Assembly (NCBI GenBank): GCA_021325455.1
Contig: JAJPHD010000009.1
Location: 62,001-126,000, forward strand
Length of the DNA: 64,000 bases
Reading direction: 5' to 3'
From: Actinomycetota bacterium
GTDB taxonomy: Bacteria; Actinomycetota; Acidimicrobiia; Acidimicrobiales; JAJPHD01
Both the position numbers and the translations under genes were made by a program. The notes below the pieces were generated by a model. The model was not told where the DNA came from. It did no database searches and saw nothing but the letters and a program-made list of their open reading frames with translations. Below are positions 1-8,130 of the stretch, in pieces (position 1 is the first letter of the stretch; each line of letters starts with the position of its first letter).

Positions 1-266
1 TCGGCCCCGCAGTACTGGCAGCGGTGGCCGTCCCGGGCGAATACGGCCCTCCGGTTGAGGGCCACCCTGGTCTGGTAAGGCACCTTCACGTAGTGGGCCA
101 GGCGCACCACCGACGGCTCGGGGAAGCAGGCACGCGCCGAGCGGAACAGGCCCTCGGTGGCATGGACCAGCTCGGCCTTCTCGGCCAGGATCAGCATGAG
201 GGCCCGCCGGGAGGTGACCACGCACAGCGCCTCGAAGCTGGCGTTGAGGACCAGGGCCCGGCTCAC
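1..266 (-). CDS. HNH endonuclease family protein, N-terminal part (cut by window edge)
   Basis: This reading frame has no stop inside the window. It starts at GTG 264-266 on the minus strand and runs off the left edge after 88 codons. The N-terminus reads VSRALVLNASFEAL and is followed by a compact alpha/beta region. The last visible residues contain a C-x2-C pair in HRCQYCGA. This is the usual beginning of the zinc-bound HNH (McrA-like) nuclease fold in many actinobacterial HNH proteins that start with a VLNA-x-ALCVV segment. The catalytic HNH histidines lie beyond the edge, so activity cannot be judged. Such genes are common as single chromosomal genes and need not be mobile. The family call is fairly firm and the substrate is unknown. 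Confidence 0.75.
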   Translation of the reverse strand, partial: MSRALVLNASFEALCVVTSRRALMLILAEKAELVHATEGLFRSARACFPEPSVVRLAHYVKVPYQTRVALNRRAVFARDGHRCQYCGA

Positions 267-350
267 CGCCTCACTCCTGGGGCGGCACCGTCGCTGGCAG
301 CGCCTCTGGCGCCCCAGCCGGGTCTAATGGTCGGTCCATCGGGGTCGAGA

Positions 351-593
351 CTAGCGCGCCAGGCCCCGTCGACCCTTGCACCACTCCAGCCAGGCCACCA
401 GGTCACGGACCTCAACGGTGGCATCAGCGTGACCCGTGGCGCACTCCAGGCGGAACCCGAGCCAGCCCGGGTCGGGCCGCGGGAGGGGCGGCCACCGCCG
501 CCACCACCCCCGGGGCGCAAGGGCCAGCAACGAGGTGGCCGCCGTGGCCCACAGCCCCGGCCGCCGAGCCAGGGCCCAGGCCAGCCGGCCCAC
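351..593 (-). CDS. small conserved-looking protein of unknown function
   Basis: An 80-residue product if it starts at GTG 591-593, which lies 2 nt after the stop of the upstream acyl-CoA dehydrogenase gene. An ATG at 629 is also in frame but would overlap that gene by 34 nt. The N-terminal third is hydrophobic and could be membrane associated (WATAATSLLALAPRGWW). It is followed by a Pro/Trp-rich turn (RWPPLPRPDPGWLGFR) and an acidic-aromatic end (DLVAWLEWCK). From memory, small actinobacterial proteins with a similar RWPFLPVPD...DLVAWLRW layout exist, but I know no function. Position suggests cotranscription with the dehydrogenase. The call rests on composition and layout only. Confidence 0.5.
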   Translation of the reverse strand: MGRLAWALARRPGLWATAATSLLALAPRGWWRRWPPLPRPDPGWLGFRLECATGHADATVEVRDLVAWLEWCKGRRGLAR

Positions 594-595
594 CT

Positions 596-1855
596 CTAGG
601 CGGGGCGGGCCCGGCGGCTGGCGTCCCATGGCCCGGTGTCGGCTCGGGGCTCCCGCGGCAGGCCCAGCACCATCTCACCGAGGATGTTGCGCTGGACCTG
701 AGAGGTGCCGGCGTAGATCGTCCCCGCCCTGGCGTTGAGGAAGGTCCCCGCCCAGGAGGCGGTGGAGTTGGGGGCACCCGGGTCGTCGGTCTGGAAGGCG
801 CTGGTGGGCCAACGACCGGTGGGAGCCAAGCCGTCCAGCCCGAGGATGTCCATGGCCAGCTCGGTCACCCTCCGGTGGTACTCGCTCCAGTAGAGCTTGA
901 AGATCGAGCCCTCAGGCCCGGGCCGGCTCCCTCGTAGGAAGGAGGTTAGGGCCCGGTACCCGAGGTAGCGCATGATCTCCACCTGCGAGTAGCACTGGGC
1001 CAGTCGCTGGCGGGTGACCGGGTCGCCCGTGGCCCCGCGCTCAGCGGCCAGGGCCAGCAGGCGGTCCAGCTCGGCCCGGAAGCGCAAAGGGAGGGTGGCT
1101 GCGGCCTGGCCCCGCTCGAACCCGAGGAGGGTCATGGCCACCGCCCAGCCGCCGTTGACCTCACCCACCACGTTCCCCAGGGCCGTGCGCGCTCCGGTGA
1201 AGAAGACCTCGTTGAACTCGGACTGCCCCGTGATCATCCTGATGGGCCTCACCTCCACACCGGGCTGGCCCATGGGCACGAGCAGGAAGGTGATGCCCCG
1301 GTGCTTGGGGGCGCCGGGATCGGTCCGGACCAACAGGAACATCCAGTTGGCCAGATGGGCGGCCGATGTCCAGATCTTCTGCCCGTCGATGACCCACTCG
1401 TCGCCGTCCCGCACCGCCCGGCAGGACAGGTTGGCCAGGTCCGAGCCGGCGTCGGGCTCCGAGTAGCCCTGGCACCAACGGTCCTCACCCGAGACGATCC
1501 TGGGCAGGAAGTGGCGGCGCTGCTGCTCTGTCCCGCAGGTGAGGATGGTGTTGCCGACCATCTGGATCCCGAAGGAGTCGTTGGGGCCGCCCCCGGGCAC
1601 CCCGGCCCGGGTCAGCTCCTCGGCCAGCACGACCTCCTCGAGGGGTCCGAGGCCCCCTCCCCCGTACTCGGCGGGCCAGGACACGGCGAGGAACCCATGG
1701 TCCCGCAAGGTCTCCCGCCACCAGGCGACGAACCCCGGGACCTCGTCGGGGCTCAGCCCGCCCAGGCCCCGCCATCCTGCGGGCAGGTGCTCGGACAGGA
1801 AACGGCGGACCCCCCGGCGGTAGGCCTCGGCCTCAGGCGGGTAGCTGATGTCCAC
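596..1855 (-). CDS. acyl-CoA dehydrogenase (IVD/LCAD-type catalytic base position)
   Basis: FAD-dependent alpha,beta-dehydrogenation of an acyl-CoA in the cytoplasm. The protein is about 419 residues, the usual length, and has the family signatures: CQGYSEPDAGSDLA for flavin and substrate binding, DGQKIWTSAAH, and the C-terminal TSQVQRNILGE segment. At the place where medium-chain enzymes carry the catalytic Glu (YEGT) this protein has YAGT. A Glu is instead present in LLGFERGQ, the helix position used by isovaleryl- and long-chain enzymes. The chosen start is GTG 1853-1855 (VDISYPPEAEAYR), matching the usual family N-terminus. An upstream start at 1882 is possible. The start overlaps the end of the ROK kinase gene by 23 nt, so the two genes are probably cotranscribed. 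The acyl substrate is not predictable. Confidence 0.9.
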   Translation of the reverse strand: MDISYPPEAEAYRRGVRRFLSEHLPAGWRGLGGLSPDEVPGFVAWWRETLRDHGFLAVSWPAEYGGGGLGPLEEVVLAEELTRAGVPGGGPNDSFGIQMVGNTILTCGTEQQRRHFLPRIVSGEDRWCQGYSEPDAGSDLANLSCRAVRDGDEWVIDGQKIWTSAAHLANWMFLLVRTDPGAPKHRGITFLLVPMGQPGVEVRPIRMITGQSEFNEVFFTGARTALGNVVGEVNGGWAVAMTLLGFERGQAAATLPLRFRAELDRLLALAAERGATGDPVTRQRLAQCYSQVEIMRYLGYRALTSFLRGSRPGPEGSIFKLYWSEYHRRVTELAMDILGLDGLAPTGRWPTSAFQTDDPGAPNSTASWAGTFLNARAGTIYAGTSQVQRNILGEMVLGLPREPRADTGPWDASRRARPA

Positions 1856-2747
1856 TTCCGCCCACGCTAGAGCCCGATCCAAGGCCGAGGGCCCTCCAGG
1901 CCACGGCGCCTGCGCCCACCAGGGGGCCCGAAGGGCCCAGGCCGGCCGGCACCACCTTCGTGCCGGCCGAGAACGGCAGTCTGGCCAGGGCGTCCACCTC
2001 CGCCTGGGCGGCGGCGAAGAAAGGATCGCCGAAGCCCAGAGCCACCGATCCCGCCACGACCGCCAGGTCCAGGTCCAAGAGGTTGGCCACCGAGGCCACC
2101 GCCCGGCCCACCAGGGTGCCGGTGCGGGCCACCACCTCCGGGGGAGCTTCCCGGGGGGGGCGCCCGGTCATGGCGGCGATGGCCGAGCCCGAGGCCTCGG
2201 CCTCCAGGCAGCCCGTCCCGCCACAACCGCAGGGCCGCCCGCCCGGCACCACCACCACGTGGCCCACGTGGCCGGCGTTGCCCGCCCCCCCGTGCAGCAG
2301 GCGCCCCTCCAGCACCAGGCCACCCCCCACCCCGGTCGAGACCACCATGGCCAGGAACCCGTCCCTGCCCCGGGCCGCCCCTACCCACCCCTCGGCCAGT
2401 GCCAGGGCCTTGGCGTCCACCTCTACGAACACGGGCAGGTCCAGCAGCTCCAGGAGCCTCTTGCGCAACGGGAAGCCGTCCCTCCACGCCGGCACGTTCA
2501 CGGGGAACACCGTCTCCCCCTCCCCGGTCATGGGCCCGACCGATCCCACCCCGCAGGCCACCGGCCCCTCCGGCCCCGCCTCCTCCCGGGCCTCGGACAC
2601 GAGAGCGGCAACGACCGAGAAGAGCTCCTCGGGGTCGGCACCAGTGGGAGTGGGGAGTTGGCGCGAGCAGGAGAGGCGGCCCCTTTCGCTGACCAGTCCT
2701 GCCGCCACCTTGGTCCCTCCTATGTCGAGCGCCAAGCACACGGGCAT
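1833..2747 (-). CDS. ROK family sugar kinase (glucokinase-like)
   Basis: ATP-dependent phosphorylation of a hexose, most likely glucose, in the cytoplasm. The 304 residues include the N-terminal phosphate loop LALDIGGTKVAAG and the ROK zinc cluster CGCGGTGCLEA. The catalytic region EVDAKALALAEGW has an Asp at the usual catalytic-base position, though the common N-D becomes V-D. The ExGH sugar-contact motif, normally Glu-x-Gly-His, reads HVGH here, so the Glu expected to contact the sugar hydroxyls is replaced by His. That leaves glucose specificity uncertain. The gene is divergent from the moxR gene, with about 90 nt between starts. It runs directly into the acyl-CoA dehydrogenase gene, which it overlaps. 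Confidence 0.85.
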   Translation of the reverse strand: MPVCLALDIGGTKVAAGLVSERGRLSCSRQLPTPTGADPEELFSVVAALVSEAREEAGPEGPVACGVGSVGPMTGEGETVFPVNVPAWRDGFPLRKRLLELLDLPVFVEVDAKALALAEGWVGAARGRDGFLAMVVSTGVGGGLVLEGRLLHGGAGNAGHVGHVVVVPGGRPCGCGGTGCLEAEASGSAIAAMTGRPPREAPPEVVARTGTLVGRAVASVANLLDLDLAVVAGSVALGFGDPFFAAAQAEVDALARLPFSAGTKVVPAGLGPSGPLVGAGAVAWRALGLGSGSSVGGSGHQLPA

Positions 2748-2837
2748 GCCGAAACGGTACCGTTGCCCATGAGTCCCAGGCGCCGCTCCCGGGTAGGGTG
2801 AGAGGGGCCGTCGAGCGGGAGGAGAAGGGCAGAGCCC

Positions 2838-3824
2838 ATGGTGGCCAGAGAGCGGTCGGTGGCCCTACCGGGGACCGACCTGGCCGGTTGCCTGGAGGCC
2901 ATAGCCAGCAACATCGAGCGGGTCATACAGGGCAAGGGCGACGTGATCCGCCTGGTCCTGATCTGCCTCATAGCCGAGGGCCACCTCCTCATAGAGGACG
3001 TACCGGGCGTGGGCAAGACCAGCCTGGCCAAGGCCTTGGCGCTCTCCCTGGACTGCCGGTGGTCGCGCATCCAGTTCACGCCCGACCTCCTGCCCTCGGA
3101 CGTGACCGGCGTCAACGTCTACAGCCGGGCCCAGGAGACATTCGAGTTCCGACCGGGCGGCATCTTCGCCAACATCGTCCTCGGAGACGAGATCAACCGG
3201 GCCTCCCCCAAGACCCAGGCCGCCCTGCTCGAGGCCATGGAGGAGGGGCAGGTGACGGTGGACTCCACCACCTACCCCCTACCTACGCCCTTCATGGTCA
3301 TCGCCACCCAGAACCCCATAGAGCACGAGGGGACCTATCCGCTGCCCGAGAGCCAGCTCGACCGCTTCCTGATGCGCGTGCAGGTCGGCTACCCGGCCCG
3401 GGACTCCGAGATGTCGATGCTGGAGGCCCATGCCGCCGCCCCCCTGATCGGCGACCTGGAGCCGGTGGCCGGGCCCCTCGACGTGGCCGCCCTGGTGGAG
3501 CAGGCTCGCAGCACCTATGTGGCGCCAGCGCTGCGGGGGTACATCGTGGACCTGGCCGCCGTCACCCGCTCCCATCCTGACCTGGCCCTCGGTATGTCAC
3601 CGAGGGCCGCCCTGGCCCTCCTCCGGGCCTCCCGGGCCCTGGCCGTGGCCCAGGGCCGGGACTATGTGATCCCCGACGACGTCAAGGCCATGGCCCGGCC
3701 CGTGCTCTCCCACCGGCTCCTCCTGTCGGCCGACGCCCAGCTGGCCGACCTCGACCCCGGGGAGATACTCGACGACATGCTGGCCCGCCTGCCGGTGCCC
3801 ACCGCCCGCCAGGCCACCCCGTGA
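2838..3824 (+). CDS. MoxR family AAA+ ATPase
   Basis: A 328-residue chaperone-type AAA+ ATPase of the MoxR group. The Walker A motif is PGVGKTS at residues 56-62, Walker B is LGDE at 115-118, and sensor 1 is ATQNP at 156-160. The MoxR-typical segments [18 protein letters not shown] and [13 protein letters not shown] are present, followed by a helical lid. In this family the ATPase remodels or activates partner proteins and is nearly always encoded beside a DUF58 protein. That is the case here, with a DUF58 gene 15 nt downstream and then a membrane transglutaminase. The start ATG follows a purine-rich stretch (gggaggagaagggcagagcc). Confidence 0.93.
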   Translation: MVARERSVALPGTDLAGCLEAIASNIERVIQGKGDVIRLVLICLIAEGHLLIEDVPGVGKTSLAKALALSLDCRWSRIQFTPDLLPSDVTGVNVYSRAQETFEFRPGGIFANIVLGDEINRASPKTQAALLEAMEEGQVTVDSTTYPLPTPFMVIATQNPIEHEGTYPLPESQLDRFLMRVQVGYPARDSEMSMLEAHAAAPLIGDLEPVAGPLDVAALVEQARSTYVAPALRGYIVDLAAVTRSHPDLALGMSPRAALALLRASRALAVAQGRDYVIPDDVKAMARPVLSHRLLLSADAQLADLDPGEILDDMLARLPVPTARQATP

Positions 3825-3839
3825 CCCAGCGGTGAGCTG

Positions 3840-5078
3840 ATGCCCAGCAGGCGAGGGTGGGAGGTGCTGGCCCTCGGGCTGGCAGTCATCATCCTCGGCC
3901 GGGTCCTGGGCCTGATCTCCCTCTACATGATCGGCACCGCCGCCATCGTCCTGGTGGGCGCGGCGGTGGCATGGGTCCGCCTGCACCGCTTCGAGCTGGT
4001 CGCCACCAGGATCCTGCGCCCCGCCCGGGTGGAGATGGGGTCGGCCGCCACCGTCGAGCTCCTCGTCAGCAACTACGGCATACGGCGCTCGCCGGTGCTC
4101 CTAGCCTCCGACCCCCTGGACGGCGGCCGGCGGGTGGCAGCCTTCGCCCTGGCCCCGCTCCAGCCAGGGGAGATGGGGAAGGCCACTTACCGGGTGCCGA
4201 CCGAGCGGCGCGGCATCCAATGGGTCGGGCCGCTCGACCTGGAGTTGAGGGACCCCTTCGGCGTGGCATCGATGCATGTCCGGGCGGCCGAGACCTCCCG
4301 GTTGACCGTGCTGCCCCGGATCGAGCGCGTCCCCCCACCGCCGGCAGGGCTCGGGTCGCACCCCGACTCGGGCCTCCACCAGCCCACCCTGCGGGGGAGG
4401 AGGGGCGAGGACTTCTACAGCCTGCGCCCCTACACGGTGGGCGACGACCTCCGGCGGGTCCACTGGCCATCGACCGCCCGGTTGGACGAGCTCATGATCC
4501 GCCAGGACGAGCGGCCCCGCCAGGACCAGGTCACGGTCCTGCTGGACCGGCGGCGGGCCGTGCACGATCGCGCCACCCTGGAGCTGGCCGTCTCCGCGGC
4601 AGCAAGCATCGTGGCCTCGGTGGCGTGGCGGGGGCGGGGCCTCGTCCGCCTGGTGGACACCAGCGGCACGGACACCGGCTACGGCATCGGGGCGGCGCAT
4701 GCCGACCGCATCATGGACCGCTTGGCCCAGGTGGCCGGCGACGGGCCCTCGTCGTGGACGCCGGGGCTGCACCGCATCCGCTCGCAGCCGGGGGCCGGTG
4801 TGCTGGTCTTCGTCACCACCGAGGCCGCAGGCGACTCCGAGGTGGAGGGCCTGGAGCACCTGCATCCCCGGTTCTCGCCCATCACCGTCATGGTCGATGG
4901 CCCGGAGGGGACCTCGGCCGCCGGCCAGGCCGGCGAGGGCCGCCCCAGGGTGGTGCGATGCGGCCAGGGAAGGCCGTTCCGGGACGCCTGGGCAGCGGCT
5001 GTCGGCGAGGGGCGGGCGGTGGCCCCGGGATGGAGGCCGCACCTGGCCCGCCCCAAGAACGCAGGGGGACACAGGTGA
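3840..5078 (+). CDS. DUF58 domain protein, partner of MoxR
   Basis: 412 residues. Two hydrophobic segments near the N-terminus (about residues 8-45) suggest membrane anchoring. They are followed by a beta-rich region and the DUF58 signature RRGEDFYSLRPYTVGDDLRRVHW at about 180-205 (seen in pieces GEDFYSLRPY and GDDLRRVHW). The C-terminal part resembles a von Willebrand-type fold, with DRR in the position usual for these proteins. It lies in the MoxR-DUF58-transglutaminase operon, 15 nt after moxR, and its stop overlaps the next start (GTGA, 5075-5078), indicating translational coupling. The exact role is unknown in most bacteria. A place in envelope protein maturation is an inference from the operon type. 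Confidence 0.9.
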   Translation: MPSRRGWEVLALGLAVIILGRVLGLISLYMIGTAAIVLVGAAVAWVRLHRFELVATRILRPARVEMGSAATVELLVSNYGIRRSPVLLASDPLDGGRRVAAFALAPLQPGEMGKATYRVPTERRGIQWVGPLDLELRDPFGVASMHVRAAETSRLTVLPRIERVPPPPAGLGSHPDSGLHQPTLRGRRGEDFYSLRPYTVGDDLRRVHWPSTARLDELMIRQDERPRQDQVTVLLDRRRAVHDRATLELAVSAAASIVASVAWRGRGLVRLVDTSGTDTGYGIGAAHADRIMDRLAQVAGDGPSSWTPGLHRIRSQPGAGVLVFVTTEAAGDSEVEGLEHLHPRFSPITVMVDGPEGTSAAGQAGEGRPRVVRCGQGRPFRDAWAAAVGEGRAVAPGWRPHLARPKNAGGHR

Positions 5079-7552
5079 GGGCCCCCTACACAGGCACGGC
5101 TGCCCGCCGTGTGGGGGTCCCGGTGGCTCGCAGCAGAGCCGGGCCGGCCGGCCACCTCCCGGCCACCTTGGCCCTCTCGGCGGTCACGCTCGTCACCGCG
5201 GCGGGGATGGGCCGGCTCTTCGAGGGGCTTTCCTACCTGCCCCCCGTCCTGCTGGCCGGCGCCGCCGCCCACCTCCTTGCCTTCGCCCTGCGCCGGTGGC
5301 GGGTCCCCGTGCCCCTGGCCGCCCTGGCCAGCGCGGCCGAGGTGGTGCTGGTGCCCACCTGGGTCGTCTTCCCGTCCCGGACCCTGTGGGGGATCCCCAT
5401 CGGTGACACCTGGGCCAGCGTCACCAATGCCCTGGCCCAGTCCCGCCTGGACTTCCAGACCATGCACGCCCCAGCGCCGGCCACGGCCGGGTTCCTGTTC
5501 CTGGCCATGGCGGGCATCGGCGTGGCGGCGGTGCTGGCCGACGCCGCGGCACTGCGCCTGGGGACGGCCATAGAGGGGCTCCTCCCCTCCTTCGGGATCC
5601 TGATCTTCACCGCCGGACTCGGCGTCAGCTCAGGGCGGGCGGCAGCCACCGGGGGCTGGGTGGCGGCTTCCCTGGTCTTCCTCCTGACCGTCGAGGTGGA
5701 GCACCGGTGGGGCTCGCTGGCCCACTTCACCACCGGCACCGGCGCTCGCTGGATGCTCGCCACTGCCGGCGCCGCCCTCTCCGTGGTGGCCATCCTCGGG
5801 GCCCTCGCTGTCGGACCCAGCCTGCCCGGCGCCGGTGCCCGGGCCCTGGTGAACTGGCACAGCCAGGGAGGCACGGGCAGGAGGGTGGCCCTCAGCCCCC
5901 TGGTGGACATCAGGGCCGAGCTCCTGAAGCCGTCGCGGATCGAGGTCTTCACGGTGGCCACCTCTGCTCCGGCCGGCTCGTACTGGCGCCTCACGGCCCT
6001 GGACGACTTCAACGGGGTGGAGTGGTCCGCCGACGACTACTACCGCCAGGTCGGCTCCGCCCTGCCGGGGGGGGCGGGGCCCGAGACCACCAGGACCCTC
6101 ACCCAGACCGTCACCATCAAGTCCCTCGACAGCGCCTGGCTGCCCGCCGCCTACCGCCCGGTGGCCGTGAGCGGGGTGCCCGGGGCCACCTTCGACCCCC
6201 GGTCCGCCAGCCTCATAGCCCCTTCAGCCACCACCAGGGGCCTGCGCTACACAGTGGTGTCCCGGGTCCCCAGCTTCACCCCCGCCGAGCTGAGCACGGC
6301 CAGGGTCGACACCGGGGACCCTGCCCTGGCCCGCTACCTGGCCCTGCCTTCGTCCCTGCCCCCCGCCATCGTCTCCCTGGCGCACCAGGTCGTGAGAGGC
6401 CAGACCACCCCCTACGGCAAGGCCCTCGCCCTGCAGGAGTTCTTCCGGCGCAACTTCACCTACAGCCTCAACGTCCCAGCCAGCAGCTCCGATGACGCCC
6501 TGGTGCAGTTCCTCTTCCACACCAGGAAGGGCTACTGCCAGCAGTTCGCAGGGGCCTACGCCGTCATGGCCAGGGCCGTGGGCCTGCCCGCCCGGGTGGC
6601 GGTGGGCTTCACCCAGGGCCAGCGCTCCGCCAACGGCGTCTACCACGTGCTGGCCCTCGACGCCCACGCCTGGCCCGAGGTGGACCTCGGCCAGTTCGGC
6701 TGGGTGCCCTTCGAGCCCACGCCGGGCCGGGGAGCGGCGGCGGCCGCCACCTACACCCATGTCCAGCCGGCCCAGGCCAACCCGGCCACGGCACCGGCCG
6801 CCACCGCCACCACCACGGCCACCACGACGGCCACCACTCCGGGGACGGCCAGGACCGGGGGGTCCTCCAAGATCGCCCCCCAGCTCCTGGGGCGGGGGCG
6901 GTTCCGGGCCGGAGGCGCCTCTCCGGCACCAGGCGGACGGTCCCGTGCTGCCAGCCCCGCCGCCGCCGACGCCGGGTGGGCCTTGCTCAGCACGATCGGG
7001 TTGGCGGCCCTTTGCCTGTGCTGCGTCCCCGCCCTGCTGCTGGCCCGCCGCCGGCGCCGGCGGGCCAGGGCGGCCGGCGAGGCCGAACGGGTACTGCTTG
7101 CCTTCGCCGAGGCCAGCGAGTCCCTGGCCCGCCTGGGGCGGGTGCGCCATCCGGCAGAGACCTTTGCCCAGTACGCGCGCCGGGTTGCTCCGGGGCTCCC
7201 ACCTGACGCCGCCCGGGCCGTCATCTTCCTCGCCGAGGCGGCCGAGCGAGCGGCCTTTGCCCCGGACGGCTCCTACGCCGGTGCCAGCGGGGGAAGAGCG
7301 GCGGCCGCCCTGGGCAAGGTCAATCGGGCCGTCCGGGACCAGGTCCCCGCTTCCCGCCGGCTGGCCTGGTGGTTCGATCCTCGCCCCCTTCTGGGCGGCG
7401 CACGGCGCCCCGACCAGGCAGGGGGCGCCCCCCTGTCCCTGGTTGCCCGCCTGGCCAGCCAGGACTTCGAGCTGCGGGTGAGCTCTCTCGATCCCGAGCT
7501 GGAGGAGGAGGCCGTCACCAGCAGCCCCAGGGAGCCGGCCACGCACCCGTAG
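5075..7552 (+). CDS. TgpA-like membrane transglutaminase-domain protein
   Basis: 825 residues from GTG 5075-5077, which overlaps the DUF58 stop as GTGA and has AGGGGG about 6-8 nt upstream. The protein begins with several membrane helices (to about residue 270) of the TgpA N-terminal type, followed by an exported domain. The transglutaminase-like core carries Cys488 in GYCQQFAGAYAVMARA and His531 in DAHAWPEV. Glu547 in WVPFEPTPG sits where Asp is the classical third residue. A low-complexity Ala/Thr linker (about 570-595) precedes another membrane helix near 637-655 and a cytosolic tail. Family members are thought to be cysteine proteases or amidases acting at the outer membrane face. The substrate here is unknown. 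Confidence 0.88.
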   Translation: MRAPYTGTAARRVGVPVARSRAGPAGHLPATLALSAVTLVTAAGMGRLFEGLSYLPPVLLAGAAAHLLAFALRRWRVPVPLAALASAAEVVLVPTWVVFPSRTLWGIPIGDTWASVTNALAQSRLDFQTMHAPAPATAGFLFLAMAGIGVAAVLADAAALRLGTAIEGLLPSFGILIFTAGLGVSSGRAAATGGWVAASLVFLLTVEVEHRWGSLAHFTTGTGARWMLATAGAALSVVAILGALAVGPSLPGAGARALVNWHSQGGTGRRVALSPLVDIRAELLKPSRIEVFTVATSAPAGSYWRLTALDDFNGVEWSADDYYRQVGSALPGGAGPETTRTLTQTVTIKSLDSAWLPAAYRPVAVSGVPGATFDPRSASLIAPSATTRGLRYTVVSRVPSFTPAELSTARVDTGDPALARYLALPSSLPPAIVSLAHQVVRGQTTPYGKALALQEFFRRNFTYSLNVPASSSDDALVQFLFHTRKGYCQQFAGAYAVMARAVGLPARVAVGFTQGQRSANGVYHVLALDAHAWPEVDLGQFGWVPFEPTPGRGAAAAATYTHVQPAQANPATAPAATATTTATTTATTPGTARTGGSSKIAPQLLGRGRFRAGGASPAPGGRSRAASPAAADAGWALLSTIGLAALCLCCVPALLLARRRRRRARAAGEAERVLLAFAEASESLARLGRVRHPAETFAQYARRVAPGLPPDAARAVIFLAEAAERAAFAPDGSYAGASGGRAAAALGKVNRAVRDQVPASRRLAWWFDPRPLLGGARRPDQAGGAPLSLVARLASQDFELRVSSLDPELEEEAVTSSPREPATHP

Positions 7553-7566
7553 ACGAGGAGGGCAAG

Positions 7567-7590
7567 CCGGGGGCTCCACAACTCCCCCGG
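7567..7590 (+). terminator. hairpin after the transglutaminase gene, possible terminator
   Basis: CCGGGGG (7567-7573) can pair with CCCCCGG (7584-7590) around a 10-nt loop, starting 15 nt after the transglutaminase stop. No T-run follows, so any termination activity is uncertain. That is common for GC-rich actinobacterial terminators. Confidence 0.35.
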
Positions 7591-7674
7591 TGAGCAAGCT
7601 CGCCCGGTGTTAGTTAGTCACCCCGGCAGCCCGGCCAGGCCATGGCCCGCCCGCCCCTCCCGGGGAGACCGCCG

Positions 7675-7704
7675 GTAGGCCCGGGCTCAGGCCCGATGGC
7701 CTAC
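7675..7704. terminator. strong hairpin between convergent genes, candidate bidirectional terminator
   Basis: The outer stem is GTAGGCC (7675-7681) with GGCCTAC (7698-7704). The inner stem is CGGGC (7682-7686) with GCCCG (7691-7695), closing a 4-nt loop, with only a 2-nt bulge between the stems. It sits between the convergent transglutaminase and DUF3040 genes and reaches into the last codons of the latter. There is no T-tract. Confidence 0.5.
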
Positions 7705-8069
7705 TCCTGACGAAAGCGGTCCCGGAAGTGCAGACGCACTCCCGGCTCTCGGGGGACCGAGCGGCCCCGGATGGACCCCGACAACTCCGCCCAGCCCGCC
7801 CGGGCAACGCTCCTGAGGTGGCGCTCCACGTAGATACTGGCCCCCAGCATCACGAGGAACCCCAGTGCCCCGAGGACGAGGGAGGTCGAGAAGCTGGCGA
7901 GCAGCAGGGCCAGGCCGCCCACGAACCACAACAGGCCCCACTTGCAGCTGCGCCCGGGCCGCCGGCCGGGGCCATCGCTGCCGACCCTGTGAGCGAGGAC
8001 GGGATCGTGCTCGTAGAAGGAGCGCTCTATCTGCTCGAGGATGCGTTGCTCATGCTCGGACAGCGGCAC
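7701..8069 (-). CDS. DUF3040 membrane protein
   Basis: 122 residues. The N-terminus MPLSEHEQRILEQIER is the hallmark of the actinobacterial DUF3040 family. It is followed by a basic linker and two adjacent hydrophobic segments (about residues 48-90, GLLWFVGGLALLLASF and LVLGALGFLVMLGASIY) that should form a membrane hairpin. The function of the family is unknown. It is often found near envelope or division genes. Here it is convergent with the transglutaminase gene and followed upstream by dinB in the same direction. Confidence 0.88.
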   Translation of the reverse strand: MPLSEHEQRILEQIERSFYEHDPVLAHRVGSDGPGRRPGRSCKWGLLWFVGGLALLLASFSTSLVLGALGFLVMLGASIYVERHLRSVARAGWAELSGSIRGRSVPREPGVRLHFRDRFRQE

Positions 8070-8130
8070 CGTGCCCTCCTAGCTCCCCCCTCTGGTTGCC
8101 CATGCTTGCAGCTGTCCGTACCGGCATCCC

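Noticed and set aside
3857-5074. Upstream continuation of the transglutaminase frame through the DUF58 gene
   Set aside because: This part is Arg/Gly/Pro-rich, has no domain and overlaps DUF58 fully. The GTGA start at 5075 with a good ribosome site explains the gene.
6790-6850. Ala/Thr-rich repeat tract in the transglutaminase gene as a separate repeat element
   Set aside because: It is a low-complexity linker inside the protein (repeated ACC/GCC codons), not an independent DNA element.
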